From positions 65,580,858 to 65,644,857 of the forward strand of contig OZ024889.1 of the NCBI GenBank assembly GCA_964017195.1: a DNA stretch of 64,000 nucleotides, written 5' to 3'. Origin of the DNA: Siderastrea radians. Taxonomy: Eukaryota; Cnidaria; Anthozoa; Scleractinia; Rhizangiidae. Below are positions 19,506 to 26,723 of this stretch, in pieces. Under the pieces are notes generated by a model. It saw only the letters and a program-made list of their open reading frames with translations, was not told the DNA's origin and ran no database searches. Every line of letters starts with the position of its first letter. Position 1 is the stretch's first letter. Position numbers and translations under genes: made by a program.

Positions 19506-19514
19506 TATAAAAAG
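19506..19514 (+). promoter_or_regulatory. TATA box of the 108-aa basic protein gene
   Basis: GACGGTATAAAAAGGGGG lies 55-63 nt before ATG 19569, just after the stop of the 78-aa ORF. The same GACGGTATAAAAA core precedes the capsid gene. Confidence 0.65.
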
Positions 19515-19568
19515 GGGGTCCCATGAAGCACAGACAAAACGTTTATCCCTGGTGAAGAAGAAGACACC

Positions 19569-19895
19569 ATGCGTGGGGGAAGTTTGACACGATTTCGAAC
19601 CGACGAGTGGTATGATCAACAAGGCAAAGGATTGATGACGGATCTGATGCGTGGGGGGTGGCAAGGTCTTATAAGGACGCGAAATCCTTTAAAACTACCT
19701 AGTAATATCAAGAGAGGCTTGACAACGGGGTTATCACGAGGTGTCAAACGCAAAGCCGAACAAGTCATCAAAAAAGAAATCACCAAACAAGCCAAGAAAG
19801 CGTTGAGTCATAAGAGCGTAAAAGACGCCGTGCGGGTAGCCAGTGCCTTATTTCCCAAACAAACCAAACGGGCGCGTGATATTTTGGGCGTGTGA
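19569..19895 (+). CDS. Basic core/minor virion protein (108 aa)
   Basis: Starts MRGGSLTRF and later has LMRGGWQGL. The C-terminal two thirds are Lys/Arg-rich amphipathic helices (KRGLTTGLSRGVKRKAEQ, KEITKQAKKALSHKS). The xxGG turns resemble adenain cleavage sites, as in adenovirus precursor core proteins pVI, pVII and pX. Its stop lies 2 nt before the next ATG. Likely packaged with DNA and processed by the element's protease; both points are inferred. Confidence 0.6.
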   Translation: MRGGSLTRFRTDEWYDQQGKGLMTDLMRGGWQGLIRTRNPLKLPSNIKRGLTTGLSRGVKRKAEQVIKKEITKQAKKALSHKSVKDAVRVASALFPKQTKRARDILGV

Positions 19896-19897
19896 AC

Positions 19898-20131
19898 ATG
19901 GATCCCGTGCATTCACGACCTCGACGGATTCGTAGTAATCGAGGGTTGACTCAATGGGGTGGCCTGTATCCGTTTTGGAAACTCAGGAGAGGACAACGTG
20001 GCGGTTGGTTGAGTCCCGAGGTGATGAGACTGCCCGGGTTTGATTTGAGACAACGTTTAGCACGACGACGACGGTATAAAAACCCCTCACGACGACGACG
20101 TACCACCACTCGACGACGACGACGACGTTAA
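19898..20131 (+). CDS. Arg-rich protein (77 aa)
   Basis: MDPVHSRPRRIRSNRGL ... RRGQRGGWLSPEVMRLPG, then Arg-rich clusters to the end (RRRRTTTRRRRRR). It contains the QRGG motif seen in other small basic proteins of this element. I take ATG 19898; an in-frame GTG lies 6 nt upstream. The capsid promoter (TATAAAAAC, 20075-20083) is embedded in the 3' third of this ORF. Confidence 0.55.
   Translation: MDPVHSRPRRIRSNRGLTQWGGLYPFWKLRRGQRGGWLSPEVMRLPGFDLRQRLARRRRYKNPSRRRRTTTRRRRRR
20075..20083 (+). promoter_or_regulatory. TATA box of the major capsid gene
   Basis: ACGACGGTATAAAAACCCC is 51-59 nt before ATG 20134, inside the coding sequence of the 77-aa ORF. Confidence 0.6.
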
Positions 20132-20133
20132 AC

Positions 20134-21534
20134 ATGCCTGACGTGAGTACACAAACCGCCCCGGCTCACGAGCGTTCCGAAGGGACCGTCAACCCAGCGT
20201 TACGGATTTTCAAGGTGCCACCCACGGACATTAGCATCAATGCCTATCGCATGGTCACCATTCAACCCACCACCACGGGTATCAATCCCACGGAATTCAT
20301 TGTGCCAGGGTTGGACGATTTTGTGGATTTGGGACGCAGTTACTTTACCATGGAATTGAGATTGCAAAAGAGTACGAACGATAACTTGGTGGCCGATCAG
20401 AACTTGTGGCCCGTCAACAATTTGGCCCATTCCATCATCAAACAAATTGACTTGCAGTTGAATGGCACGTTGATCAGTCCACAATCCGACACGTATCATT
20501 ACAAAGCTTACCTGGAAACCTTGCTGAATTATGACCGAGAAGATGGCAAGACCGTGTTAGGACCCCAAGGCTGGTTCAATCAAGTGGATTTCCCACCCCA
20601 ATGGACTGCTGCCAACGTAGACTTTGGTACCCCTAATGCAGCCTGGACCAATCTCAGTGCCAATCACAAAGGGGCCTTGGCCTCCATGGTCGCTGAAGTG
20701 GAGAAGTATGCAGGAGGTGTCACCCACAGTCTAGTGTTTACCCCCCACCTGGAAGTCTTTCACACCGGCAAACTGTTGGTGCCTGGCATCGAAATCAAGA
20801 TGAAATTTCATTTCAATGGCCCCAGCCTGTTTTTCAATGGAGTGGCTCTAGCGGGTCGATTGATGGAAGGGGATGTGAAACTACGGTTTCATCTCTGCCA
20901 ACTGCGTTTGAATGACGCTATCTACCAGAGTTTATCTAGCAAAAGACACAATGAAGGCCAAGTGGCGGCTTACCCGACCGTCCGCAGTGAAATCCGCACG
21001 TTCAGCATGCAAAACAACCTGGTCCGCTTTGATATCCCTAACCTGTTTCAAAACAGAATACCGGACCGATTGATTGTGGGGTTGTTGGACAGCCGAGCCT
21101 TCAATGGAGATGTGACCCGAGATCCTTTCTGCTTCCAGAAATTTGGGCTGACCTCCATTCGACAGATTGTCAAAGGCGAAGAATACCCTTATGAAACCCT
21201 GCAGTTAGTGCACAACAATGGCACCCGAGATAATCTAGGCTACTTCCGTTTTCTGCAAGCCAGTGGGGCTTGGTGTAAAAAGAAAGGCAATATGGTAGAA
21301 CTAGGAGATTGGGGCCAAGCGAAAAATTGTACCTTGTACATGTTTGACAATGTGGCCAATGGATGTGCTGACAGTCAAAACCTCAACCCCAAGCAAACAG
21401 GGGATTTACAGCTGGTCTTGGAATTTGGAGCTGCTCCCGGGGTCAATATAACCGTGCTCGTGTATGGAGAATTTGAGAACTTGCTGGAGATTGACCGGAA
21501 CGGAGCCGTGTTGTATAACATTTACCAGCACTAA
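20134..21534 (+). CDS. Double-jelly-roll major capsid protein (466 aa)
   Basis: The sequence follows the Polinton/adintovirus hexon pattern. The N-terminal FKVPPTDISINAYRMV precedes EFIVPGLDDFVDLGRSYFTME and WPVNNLAHSIIKQIDLQLNG, which leads to SDTYHYKAYLETLLNY. A later stretch reads PDRLIVGLLDSRAFNGD ... DPFCFQKFGL, and the end is VLVYGEFENLLEIDRNG. These are the landmarks of the two jelly-roll barrels. Trimers of this protein would build the icosahedral shell. Length is near the family's usual 450-650 aa and the frame is intact. It lies between the core-protein genes and the protease, with its own TATA box. Confidence 0.88.
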   Translation: MPDVSTQTAPAHERSEGTVNPALRIFKVPPTDISINAYRMVTIQPTTTGINPTEFIVPGLDDFVDLGRSYFTMELRLQKSTNDNLVADQNLWPVNNLAHSIIKQIDLQLNGTLISPQSDTYHYKAYLETLLNYDREDGKTVLGPQGWFNQVDFPPQWTAANVDFGTPNAAWTNLSANHKGALASMVAEVEKYAGGVTHSLVFTPHLEVFHTGKLLVPGIEIKMKFHFNGPSLFFNGVALAGRLMEGDVKLRFHLCQLRLNDAIYQSLSSKRHNEGQVAAYPTVRSEIRTFSMQNNLVRFDIPNLFQNRIPDRLIVGLLDSRAFNGDVTRDPFCFQKFGLTSIRQIVKGEEYPYETLQLVHNNGTRDNLGYFRFLQASGAWCKKKGNMVELGDWGQAKNCTLYMFDNVANGCADSQNLNPKQTGDLQLVLEFGAAPGVNITVLVYGEFENLLEIDRNGAVLYNIYQH

Positions 21535-21536
21535 AG

Positions 21537-22076
21537 ATGGAACACGTGGCCTTGAATAATGTGCAATTGGATTATTTAGCCCGAGACGACCCGCACTTGA
21601 AACGTTACTTTTACGGGACGGTGGCCTGTGATCGATTACCCAAGAGTCCTATCAAGACCCAACGCCAAGGGTACATTGTCAACACCGACCCACACGATCA
21701 ACCGGGACAACATTGGTTAGGGGTGTGGACCGAGGGAAACGTGTGTGAAATCCTCGACAGTTATGCCTTGCCCATGGACACGTACGTGCAAGCCGCCCCG
21801 TTCCAAGATTGGATGGTGAAACATTGGAAGTATGTGGTGACCAATGGCAAGTCCCTGCAAGCCATTTCAAGCAAGAGTTGTGGGGATTACGCCTTGTTGT
21901 ATTTGAAAGCCAAAGCCCGTGGACGAACCTTGCAAGACTTTTTAAATGAGTTTTCGGATCATGATTATGTAAGCAATGACCATCAAGCCGGTCAACGCCT
22001 TCAACAATTGATTGTAGGCCAAGAAGCCCAATGGTATCAACTGTGTTGTCATCCGTATCATCAACGGAATGATTAA
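21537..22076 (+). CDS. Adenain-like cysteine protease (179 aa)
   Basis: The catalytic residues of the adenovirus protease family (C5) are in order: H59 in GQHWLGVW, D74 in ILDSYALP, Q108 and C115 in SSKSCGDYALLYL. The protease is expected to mature capsid and core precursors after small-Gly-Gly motifs, several of which occur in neighbouring proteins. The gene starts 2 nt after the capsid stop; the start ATG 21537 sits in agATGG context. A poly(A) signal AATAAA at 22076-22081 overlaps the stop codon. Confidence 0.88.
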   Translation: MEHVALNNVQLDYLARDDPHLKRYFYGTVACDRLPKSPIKTQRQGYIVNTDPHDQPGQHWLGVWTEGNVCEILDSYALPMDTYVQAAPFQDWMVKHWKYVVTNGKSLQAISSKSCGDYALLYLKAKARGRTLQDFLNEFSDHDYVSNDHQAGQRLQQLIVGQEAQWYQLCCHPYHQRND

Positions 22077-22104
22077 ATAAAATATGTTGGAAAAAACGTG
22101 TGTC

Positions 22105-22191
22105 GGAGTCGTAGCTCAGTTGGTAGAGCCTTTGGCCTTTAATCCAGAATAGCGATTGGGTCGTGCGTGGGTTCGAGTCCCACCGATTCCA
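22105..22191 (+). tRNA. tRNA-like gene inside the Polinton, unusual anticodon loop and long variable arm
   Basis: The acceptor stem GGAGTCG/CGATTCC closes over 7 bp (one G-T), with discriminator A. The D arm is GCTC-AGTTGGTA-GAGC and the T arm GTGGG-TTCGAGT-CCCAC. Both pol III boxes are near-perfect (TAGCTCAGTTGG; GGTTCGAGTCC) and a nine-T terminator follows at 22205-22213. The anticodon stem TTTGG/CCAGA leaves an 8-nt loop CCTTTAAT, so the anticodon could be UUU, UUA or UAA. The variable region is 18 nt and can form a short GCGA/TCGT stem. It lies between the protease and ATPase genes. Function is unknown. Confidence 0.75.
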
Positions 22192-22235
22192 ATAAAAAGG
22201 TGCCTTTTTTTTTCCCCCTGGGTAGTATCATCATC

Positions 22236-22889
22236 ATGCAAACGGGGAAACCGTTTCGTTTTCATACCCCCTCCTCTATCTTGGTGGTGGGTCCTTCGGG
22301 ATGTGGCAAAACCGTGTTTACGGAAAAACTCTTGGTAGACAACCCCGAGTTGTTTGACACCCCACCGACCCAAATGCATTATTGTTATGGGGCGTGGCAA
22401 GATCGATTTCAAGGCATGCAAGATCATGGGGTGGTGTTTCACGAAGGGATTCCCGATCATGACGCGTTGGTCCAATGGTTTCCTCAAGGACAGGGGGTCC
22501 TGGTCTTGGACGATTTAATGGACGAAGGGAGTCACGATAAACGCGTGTTGGATTTATTCACCAAACATTCGCATCATCAAGGGGTGACCGTATTGTACTT
22601 GTGCCAAGACATGTTTCCCGTCGGTCGCTATGCCAAAAGTATATCCCGCAATGCCCATTACATTGTGGCGTTCAAGAATCCTCGAGATCAATTAGGGGTA
22701 CGCAACGTCATGCTGCAATCGTTTCCGACCACTTGGAAAGACACGTTGGAGACGTTTCATCAAGCCACCACCCGCCCGTATGGGTATTTGGTGTTGGATT
22801 TACACCCGGCCTCCTCCGATCAACAACGGTTGTTGAGTCACCTATTAAAAGACGAAGGATGGACGCGCACTTATCAAAAGCGAGTATAA
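22236..22889 (+). CDS. FtsK/HerA-type genome-packaging ATPase (217 aa)
   Basis: Walker A GPSGCGKT (19-26), Walker B GVLVLDDLMDE (87-97), then LYLCQDMFP and SRNAHYIVAF, the sensor region of A32-like packaging ATPases. It would power DNA entry into capsids. The frame stays open upstream across the tRNA-like gene, but the first ATG after that is 22236, and the family begins just before Walker A, so I use it. The stop codon TAA lies inside the TATA box of the next gene. Intact. Confidence 0.88.
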   Translation: MQTGKPFRFHTPSSILVVGPSGCGKTVFTEKLLVDNPELFDTPPTQMHYCYGAWQDRFQGMQDHGVVFHEGIPDHDALVQWFPQGQGVLVLDDLMDEGSHDKRVLDLFTKHSHHQGVTVLYLCQDMFPVGRYAKSISRNAHYIVAFKNPRDQLGVRNVMLQSFPTTWKDTLETFHQATTRPYGYLVLDLHPASSDQQRLLSHLLKDEGWTRTYQKRV

Positions 22890-22892
22890 AGG
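22885..22892 (+). promoter_or_regulatory. TATA box overlapping the ATPase stop codon
   Basis: TATAAAGG at 22885-22892 contains the TAA stop (22887-22889) of the ATPase ORF and is 38-45 nt before ATG 22930. Confidence 0.5.
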
Positions 22893-22929
22893 CACGACAC
22901 CCCCTTTGGAACCGGAAAAAAGAGCAACC

Positions 22930-23856
22930 ATGGCCGATGATGATGACGACCGTCAACCTCCGCAATCGTACGATACCGTGGCCCCGGCCGGGGTCGGGGC
23001 GTCCAGCAGCAATGTCATGTCCCCAACGGCTTGGCAAGATTTGTATTTCTCGGGAGACCAAGGCCTTCTCGACGTGGCCATGGAGGAAATGCCCCCTGAT
23101 CCCCTCTATGAGTTTATGGAAGCTCTCCCCCCTATCGGTAGAGATGGTTCGCCCCCTGCCCAGGCTTCTTCCCCCGCAGGGGTAGGAAGTCCAGGAAATC
23201 AATCATTCCAAAGCCCCCAGACCACCCCGGAGTCTTCTGGGGCTCGAACGCCTGCGACGCCTCCTAGCGTACCCCGGGCGGCGGGTGCTCGAACAGCAGC
23301 GGGTGCTGGGGGTAATGGACGTGGTGGTGGGGGACGTAGTGGACGTGGTGGTGGACGTGGTGGTGGTGGTGGTGGAAGCGGTCGTGGTGGTGGTGGTGGA
23401 CGTGGTGCTGGTGGTGCTGGTGGTGGTGGTGGTGGTGGTGGACGTGGTGCTGGTGGTGGTGGTGGTGGTGCTGGTGGTGCTGGTGGTGGTGGTGGTGGTG
23501 GTGGTGGTGGTGGAGGTGGTGGTGGTGGTGGTGGTGGTGGGGGTGGGGGTCGTCGTGGACGACGACCGTTTCGAATACGAGGACGACGACGAAATACCCC
23601 CACTTCCCCTTTGACACCTGCCTCCAATCCAGCCACCCCTCGAGGATCTTGGACATCTGGGAGTTCTGGCCGACAGCCTCGTACCTTGCGTCAAGCCGAT
23701 TTACAACGACGTTTACGGATGCTATTACAAGATCAAGAACAATTGGCCCAAGGACGGGAAATTGCTAATGTGACCATGACCAATAGCATTGTGACCAGTT
23801 ATAAACAAGGAGGAGCCCCGAGCGTACAAACCTCGTCGTCCCGGGTATCGCCGTGA
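22930..23856 (+). CDS. Gly-rich protein with acidic start and charged C-terminal helix (308 aa)
   Basis: Starts MADDDDDRQPP. A Pro/Ser-rich region runs to about residue 120. About 100 residues of almost pure Gly with scattered Arg and Ala (RGG-like) follow, then an Arg cluster (RRGRRPFRIRGRRRN). The C-terminus has a helix, ADLQRRLRMLLQDQEQLAQG, and a tail with TMTNSIVTSYKQGGAPSVQ. RGG tracts bind RNA and phase-separate in known proteins. The tail may be the conserved part; I cannot name its family. Placed between ATPase and the two-TM gene in the virion block. Confidence 0.6.
   Translation: MADDDDDRQPPQSYDTVAPAGVGASSSNVMSPTAWQDLYFSGDQGLLDVAMEEMPPDPLYEFMEALPPIGRDGSPPAQASSPAGVGSPGNQSFQSPQTTPESSGARTPATPPSVPRAAGARTAAGAGGNGRGGGGRSGRGGGRGGGGGGSGRGGGGGRGAGGAGGGGGGGGRGAGGGGGGAGGAGGGGGGGGGGGGGGGGGGGGGGGRRGRRPFRIRGRRRNTPTSPLTPASNPATPRGSWTSGSSGRQPRTLRQADLQRRLRMLLQDQEQLAQGREIANVTMTNSIVTSYKQGGAPSVQTSSSRVSP
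23290..23560. repeat. (GGT)n-rich low-complexity tract coding poly-Gly
   Basis: About 270 bp dominated by GGT with GGA, GGC and CGT interruptions. The frame is kept, and the shadow frames show long Val, His, Pro or Thr runs. Such a tract should vary in length between copies. Confidence 0.9.
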
Positions 23857-23858
23857 GG

Positions 23859-24521
23859 ATGAAAACCGTCGTGTCGTTATTGAATGGATCTCGACGTCCT
23901 GGCATCCCCTTCCCCCCGGAATTATTACAACGGATGGATTCCTTGTATGCCTTTTACCATCAACAATGGTGGTGTTATCGAAAAATGTTGAATCATTACA
24001 AGTGTATCAATGCCTTGTTCAATGGGATGGCATTACTCCTGATGGCCGCGGGCATGATTGCGGGTCCCCTATTGGACAACAGTACGTTGGTAGCCTGTTT
24101 GGCGGCGGTGGGCACCGTGGTCAAAGGATGGAATGATTTTAAACAATATCGATTTAAAGTGACCATGAGTCGGTTTGCGTTTACCACCTATGCCAAAGCC
24201 TTGACCGAATTGAAAACCTATGTGAGAGGTGTCCCCCTGGAGGACCTGGAAGGATTTTTAATCAAGATGCAAACCTTGGATGACACCATTGTGGATTTCA
24301 CCCCTCCGTTACCCAAACGATGTGTCCAAGATTACCATCGTCATTTTGTGTACCAACCCTTGGAAGCCCTATGCTATGTAGACGGATGTCCTCGTCCCTT
24401 GAAACCCAAAGACTACTGGATCCATAAAAAGCCGCTCCCTCCCAGTCCGACACTCTTAGAACCATGGCCGTCCGACGACGACGACGACGCAGAAAAAGGA
24501 AACAACGAGGAGGAGCTTTAA
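23859..24521 (+). CDS. Two-TM, SLATT-like membrane protein (220 aa)
   Basis: A hydrophobic hairpin (FNGMALLLMAAGMIAGPLL then STLVACLAAVGTVV, about 56-91) leads into a cytosolic helical region (KGWNDFKQYRFKVTMSRFAF ... ELKTYVRGVPL). The protein ends in an acidic tail (DDDDDAEKGNNEEEL). Two TM helices followed by such a helix bundle is the layout of SLATT-type proteins, which in bacteria form pores in nucleotide-signal defence systems. I believe similar proteins recur in other cnidarian Polintons, but cannot check. It could serve membrane remodelling in entry or exit. ATG 23859 is 2 nt after the previous stop; the 3' end overlaps the next ORF by 58 nt. Confidence 0.6.
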   Translation: MKTVVSLLNGSRRPGIPFPPELLQRMDSLYAFYHQQWWCYRKMLNHYKCINALFNGMALLLMAAGMIAGPLLDNSTLVACLAAVGTVVKGWNDFKQYRFKVTMSRFAFTTYAKALTELKTYVRGVPLEDLEGFLIKMQTLDDTIVDFTPPLPKRCVQDYHRHFVYQPLEALCYVDGCPRPLKPKDYWIHKKPLPPSPTLLEPWPSDDDDDAEKGNNEEEL

Positions 24522-24790
24522 TGCGCCGCAAACCCCGTTTGGTGGATAAAATTGCCCATGGCATGAGTATGTTTCTCTCAGGCCCCGCGCCTGGGTTTGG
24601 CCTGGCTTTAGGCAAATTAGGCGGGCAAGCCTTAAAAGGCATTACCGATAATGTACAACATTACCGACAACGAGGTGGGGGTTGGTGGTCCGATTTCAAA
24701 CGCAATACCCGTCAAGGCTATAAAGAGACGCAAGACCTCATCAAACAAGACAAAGCCCTTCAACGTTTATTGACGGGTCGACCATGGTGA
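24464..24790 (+). CDS. Arg-rich virion-like protein with QRGG sites (108 aa)
   Basis: MAVRRRRRRRKRKQRGGALM is followed by a Gly/Ala-rich hydrophobic stretch (GMSMFLSGPAPGFGLALG), a second site YRQRGGGWW and a basic C-terminus. A basic head, a QRGG turn and an amphipathic body recall adenovirus pX and pVI precursors, which are cut by adenain. Starts in accATGG context inside the end of the SLATT-like ORF; the last 7 nt overlap the next start. Confidence 0.6.
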   Translation: MAVRRRRRRRKRKQRGGALMRRKPRLVDKIAHGMSMFLSGPAPGFGLALGKLGGQALKGITDNVQHYRQRGGGWWSDFKRNTRQGYKETQDLIKQDKALQRLLTGRPW

Positions 24791-24948
24791 GGAGAAGACG
24801 ACGCCGTCGTCGCCAACGAGGTGGTTTTTTAAATCTATTGGTCCCTGCTATGGTAGGATTGGGGAAAGCCGCGGCCTTGGAAACGGATAAACGTATAAAA
24901 CGCACGATCCAAAAAGCCAATCAACGCTATCGTCGCCGTCGTCGGTAA
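24784..24948 (+). CDS. Very small Arg-rich peptide with QRGG site (54 aa)
   Basis: ATG 24784 (accATGG) to TAA 24946-24948. It reads MVRRRRRRRRQRGGFLNLLV, then a short hydrophobic segment (PAMVGLGKAAALE), and ends in NQRYRRRRR. It has the same head-plus-QRGG layout as its neighbours, so it is a likely real gene. It contains the TATA box (24894) of the next ORF. Probably a DNA-condensing core peptide. Confidence 0.6.
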   Translation: MVRRRRRRRRQRGGFLNLLVPAMVGLGKAAALETDKRIKRTIQKANQRYRRRRR

Positions 24949-24951
24949 ACG

Positions 24952-25278
24952 ATGCAACGTCTTCGACGTCAATTACCGTTTTTACGGTCCATGTTACAAG
25001 AAGCCAATGGTTCCAAACGTCAAGAGTTGTTACAACATGCCAATGCCGATCAAATCAATGCTGTGAGTGAACTGGTGTTGAACTTTTTAAAAAACAAGAT
25101 TCCCGTCACACCCCCCATGCTGGCTAAACTTCAACCCTATAAAAGGGTGCTACGCAATTTGGGACGTCGTCGACATTCCGTCAAAAAACGTCGGGCGTGG
25201 TTGGTTCAACAAAAAGGACGCGGTTTGTTTCAAGGACTTCACGAGGTGTTATGTCAATGTGCTCAACCGACCCGTTAA
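24952..25278 (+). CDS. Conserved-looking Polinton basic protein (108 aa)
   Basis: The pattern LRSMLQEANGSKRQELLQHA ... ADQINAVSELVLNFLKNKI ... TPPMLAKLQPYKRVLRNLG ... HSVKKRRAWLVQQKGRGLF is one I associate with a small protein found in many animal Polintons (PKRRxxLL, ALSE, PLT/TPxQ, KKKRxLLVQ blocks). Its function is not known to me. The QQKGRG turn near residue 90 could be a protease site. A TATA box at 24894 lies 58 nt upstream; its 3' end overlaps the next ORF. Confidence 0.65.
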   Translation: MQRLRRQLPFLRSMLQEANGSKRQELLQHANADQINAVSELVLNFLKNKIPVTPPMLAKLQPYKRVLRNLGRRRHSVKKRRAWLVQQKGRGLFQGLHEVLCQCAQPTR

Positions 25279-25490
25279 CCCTGGCCACATGGATCACCCT
25301 GTTACAAGAGGCCAATCGGGCCACCGACCGGTGGAAAGACGAGTGTCATTATTGGAAGCATAAATATCACCTGTTGTATCGAGAGTACAGGCACATCTTA
25401 AAGACCCGTCTTTGTGAGAGCTGTCGACAAATAGAAGACGGGGAACTTTGCTCCGAGTGTAGTCAACCCCCATGGATGCAGTCTACATGA
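25251..25490 (+). CDS. Small protein with C-terminal zinc-ribbon-like Cys pairs (79 aa)
   Basis: First ATG at 25251. A helical N-terminus (WITLLQEANRATDRWKDEC) is followed by CESC ... LCSEC (about 54-69), two CxxC pairs that could bind zinc. Not recognised. Overlaps the preceding ORF by 28 nt and the following one by 19 nt, typical of the tight packing here. Confidence 0.5.
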   Translation: MSMCSTDPLTLATWITLLQEANRATDRWKDECHYWKHKYHLLYREYRHILKTRLCESCRQIEDGELCSECSQPPWMQST

Positions 25491-26140
25491 TTCCCCACAA
25501 GGACTTGGAACAACTCGTTCAATATTACAAAGGAGAACTCACCGAAAATGCCTTGTTGAACAAAGCCGCAACGCTGGCCGCTAAAAAACATGTGTTGTTG
25601 GCCAATCCCGAATTACCCCCGGCCCTGGTCAATGCTCAAACCAAACCGTTAAGTCAAGAATTAATCAAGTTAACCAAACGCATTCGTCAATTTCCCGGAG
25701 GCGTGGGAGTGGGGGCCCCAGGGGCCCCGCCAGGCGAAGAAGAAGAAGAAGAAGTCGGGGATTTGGTGACGGGACCCGTGGAACAATGGTTGAAGCGCAT
25801 GATAAAAGGAGGTCCGTCGGCTCCCAAACCCACCATTACCCCTGCTACCAGGGAAGGCGCGAGAGAACCGAGACCTTCTACCAGTCGAGGAGAAGAGAGA
25901 CCTTCTACCAGTCGCGGGGATATCGGGTCGCGTTTACAAGCCATTCGAGAACGGCGCAAGACCTTGGAAAAAAAGTTAGCTGAGAGTCCTTGGGCCAAAG
26001 GCAAAGGCAAAGGCAAAGGCAAAGGCAAAGGCAAAGGCGTCTCCCGTGAAGTACAAGCATTGAAACCCTTACCCGGTTGGGAAGATTGGGCCAAAGGCAA
26101 AGCACCCCGACGGAGACGTTTGCAGTACGACAGTGAGTAA
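25472..26140 (+). CDS. Helical N-domain plus low-complexity tail protein (222 aa)
   Basis: Residues 1-75 (MIPHKDLEQLVQYYKGELTE ... KAATLAAKKHVLLANPELP ... LTKRIRQF) form a compact helical domain of a type I recall from other animal Polintons. Then come an acidic EEEEEE run, a repeated RPSTSRGEE/RPSTSRGD motif and a (GK)n run coded by seven AAAGGC hexamers (25997-26038). The tail is basic. A scaffolding or DNA-binding virion role is possible; unproven. Confidence 0.55.
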   Translation: MDAVYMIPHKDLEQLVQYYKGELTENALLNKAATLAAKKHVLLANPELPPALVNAQTKPLSQELIKLTKRIRQFPGGVGVGAPGAPPGEEEEEEVGDLVTGPVEQWLKRMIKGGPSAPKPTITPATREGAREPRPSTSRGEERPSTSRGDIGSRLQAIRERRKTLEKKLAESPWAKGKGKGKGKGKGKGVSREVQALKPLPGWEDWAKGKAPRRRRLQYDSE

Positions 26141-26143
26141 ACC

Positions 26144-26503
26144 ATGCCCACCCACAGGAGGAGAAGGGGTATCAAACGGAAACGCACCCAACGAGGAGGG
26201 GCCGTGGATGTCCAAAAATGGATTGCGAAAACGGGGAAGGAATTTCATTGGCCTGGCTATCAATACATGGGTCCTGGGACGCATTTGGCCAAACGTCTGA
26301 AACGGGGGGATCCCGGGATCAATCGCTTGGACCAGATTGCGAAACAACACGACATTGATTACAGCCGTGCGAAGAATTTGCAAGATAAATGGAAAGCCGA
26401 TACGAAGATGATCCAAGCCATTGATAAATTACCCGGCAAGAAAACCAAGACGGAACGGGTGGTCAAGAAAATCATGCAAGCCAAGAAACGTTTAAAATTG
26501 TAA
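26144..26503 (+). CDS. Parvovirus-type secreted phospholipase A2 (119 aa)
   Basis: A basic QRGG-containing head (HRRRRGIKRKRTQRGGAV) precedes a PLA2 domain. The calcium loop is YMGPGTHL (41-48), the catalytic helix DQIAKQHDIDYSRA has the His-Asp pair H69/D70, and D86 fits the second acidic position. This is the fold used by parvovirus VP1 and by some adintoviruses to breach endosomal membranes after uptake. The QRGG site could allow protease release of the domain. Last gene of the rightward block, 3 nt after the previous stop. Confidence 0.8.
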   Translation: MPTHRRRRGIKRKRTQRGGAVDVQKWIAKTGKEFHWPGYQYMGPGTHLAKRLKRGDPGINRLDQIAKQHDIDYSRAKNLQDKWKADTKMIQAIDKLPGKKTKTERVVKKIMQAKKRLKL

Positions 26504-26723
26504 ACATTTTAATGACAGTTACATGTTGTGTCAATTAGAAAATGTCTGATTGGTTCGTTGTACTGTCTCAAACAGGATTCTCAAACAGGATTCTGGAGAA
26601 CCCCTTGTAACCAAGTTCATTGTGGAATACACCCCTATATACCATTGTTGTGTCAATAAACATTTTGTTATTCTGCAGTTCGGTAGTCTTCTGTAGTTCC
26701 AAATTACGGAAACGAAAATGTTT
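26504..26723. terminator. Convergent 3' spacer with poly(A) signal and short direct repeat
   Basis: AATAAA at 26655-26660 ends the rightward virion block. TCTCAAACAGGATTCT is repeated in tandem near 26568-26594. No coding frame. Confidence 0.55.

Noticed and set aside
22167..22235. ATPase start inside the tRNA-like gene
   Set aside because: The frame there begins with GTG; the ATG at 22236 directly precedes the conserved ATPase core.
23203..23694. Minus-strand frames with long Pro, His or Thr runs and a plus-strand Val-run frame
   Set aside because: They are shadows of the GGT-rich poly-Gly coding tract; only the Gly frame continues into normal sequence at both ends.
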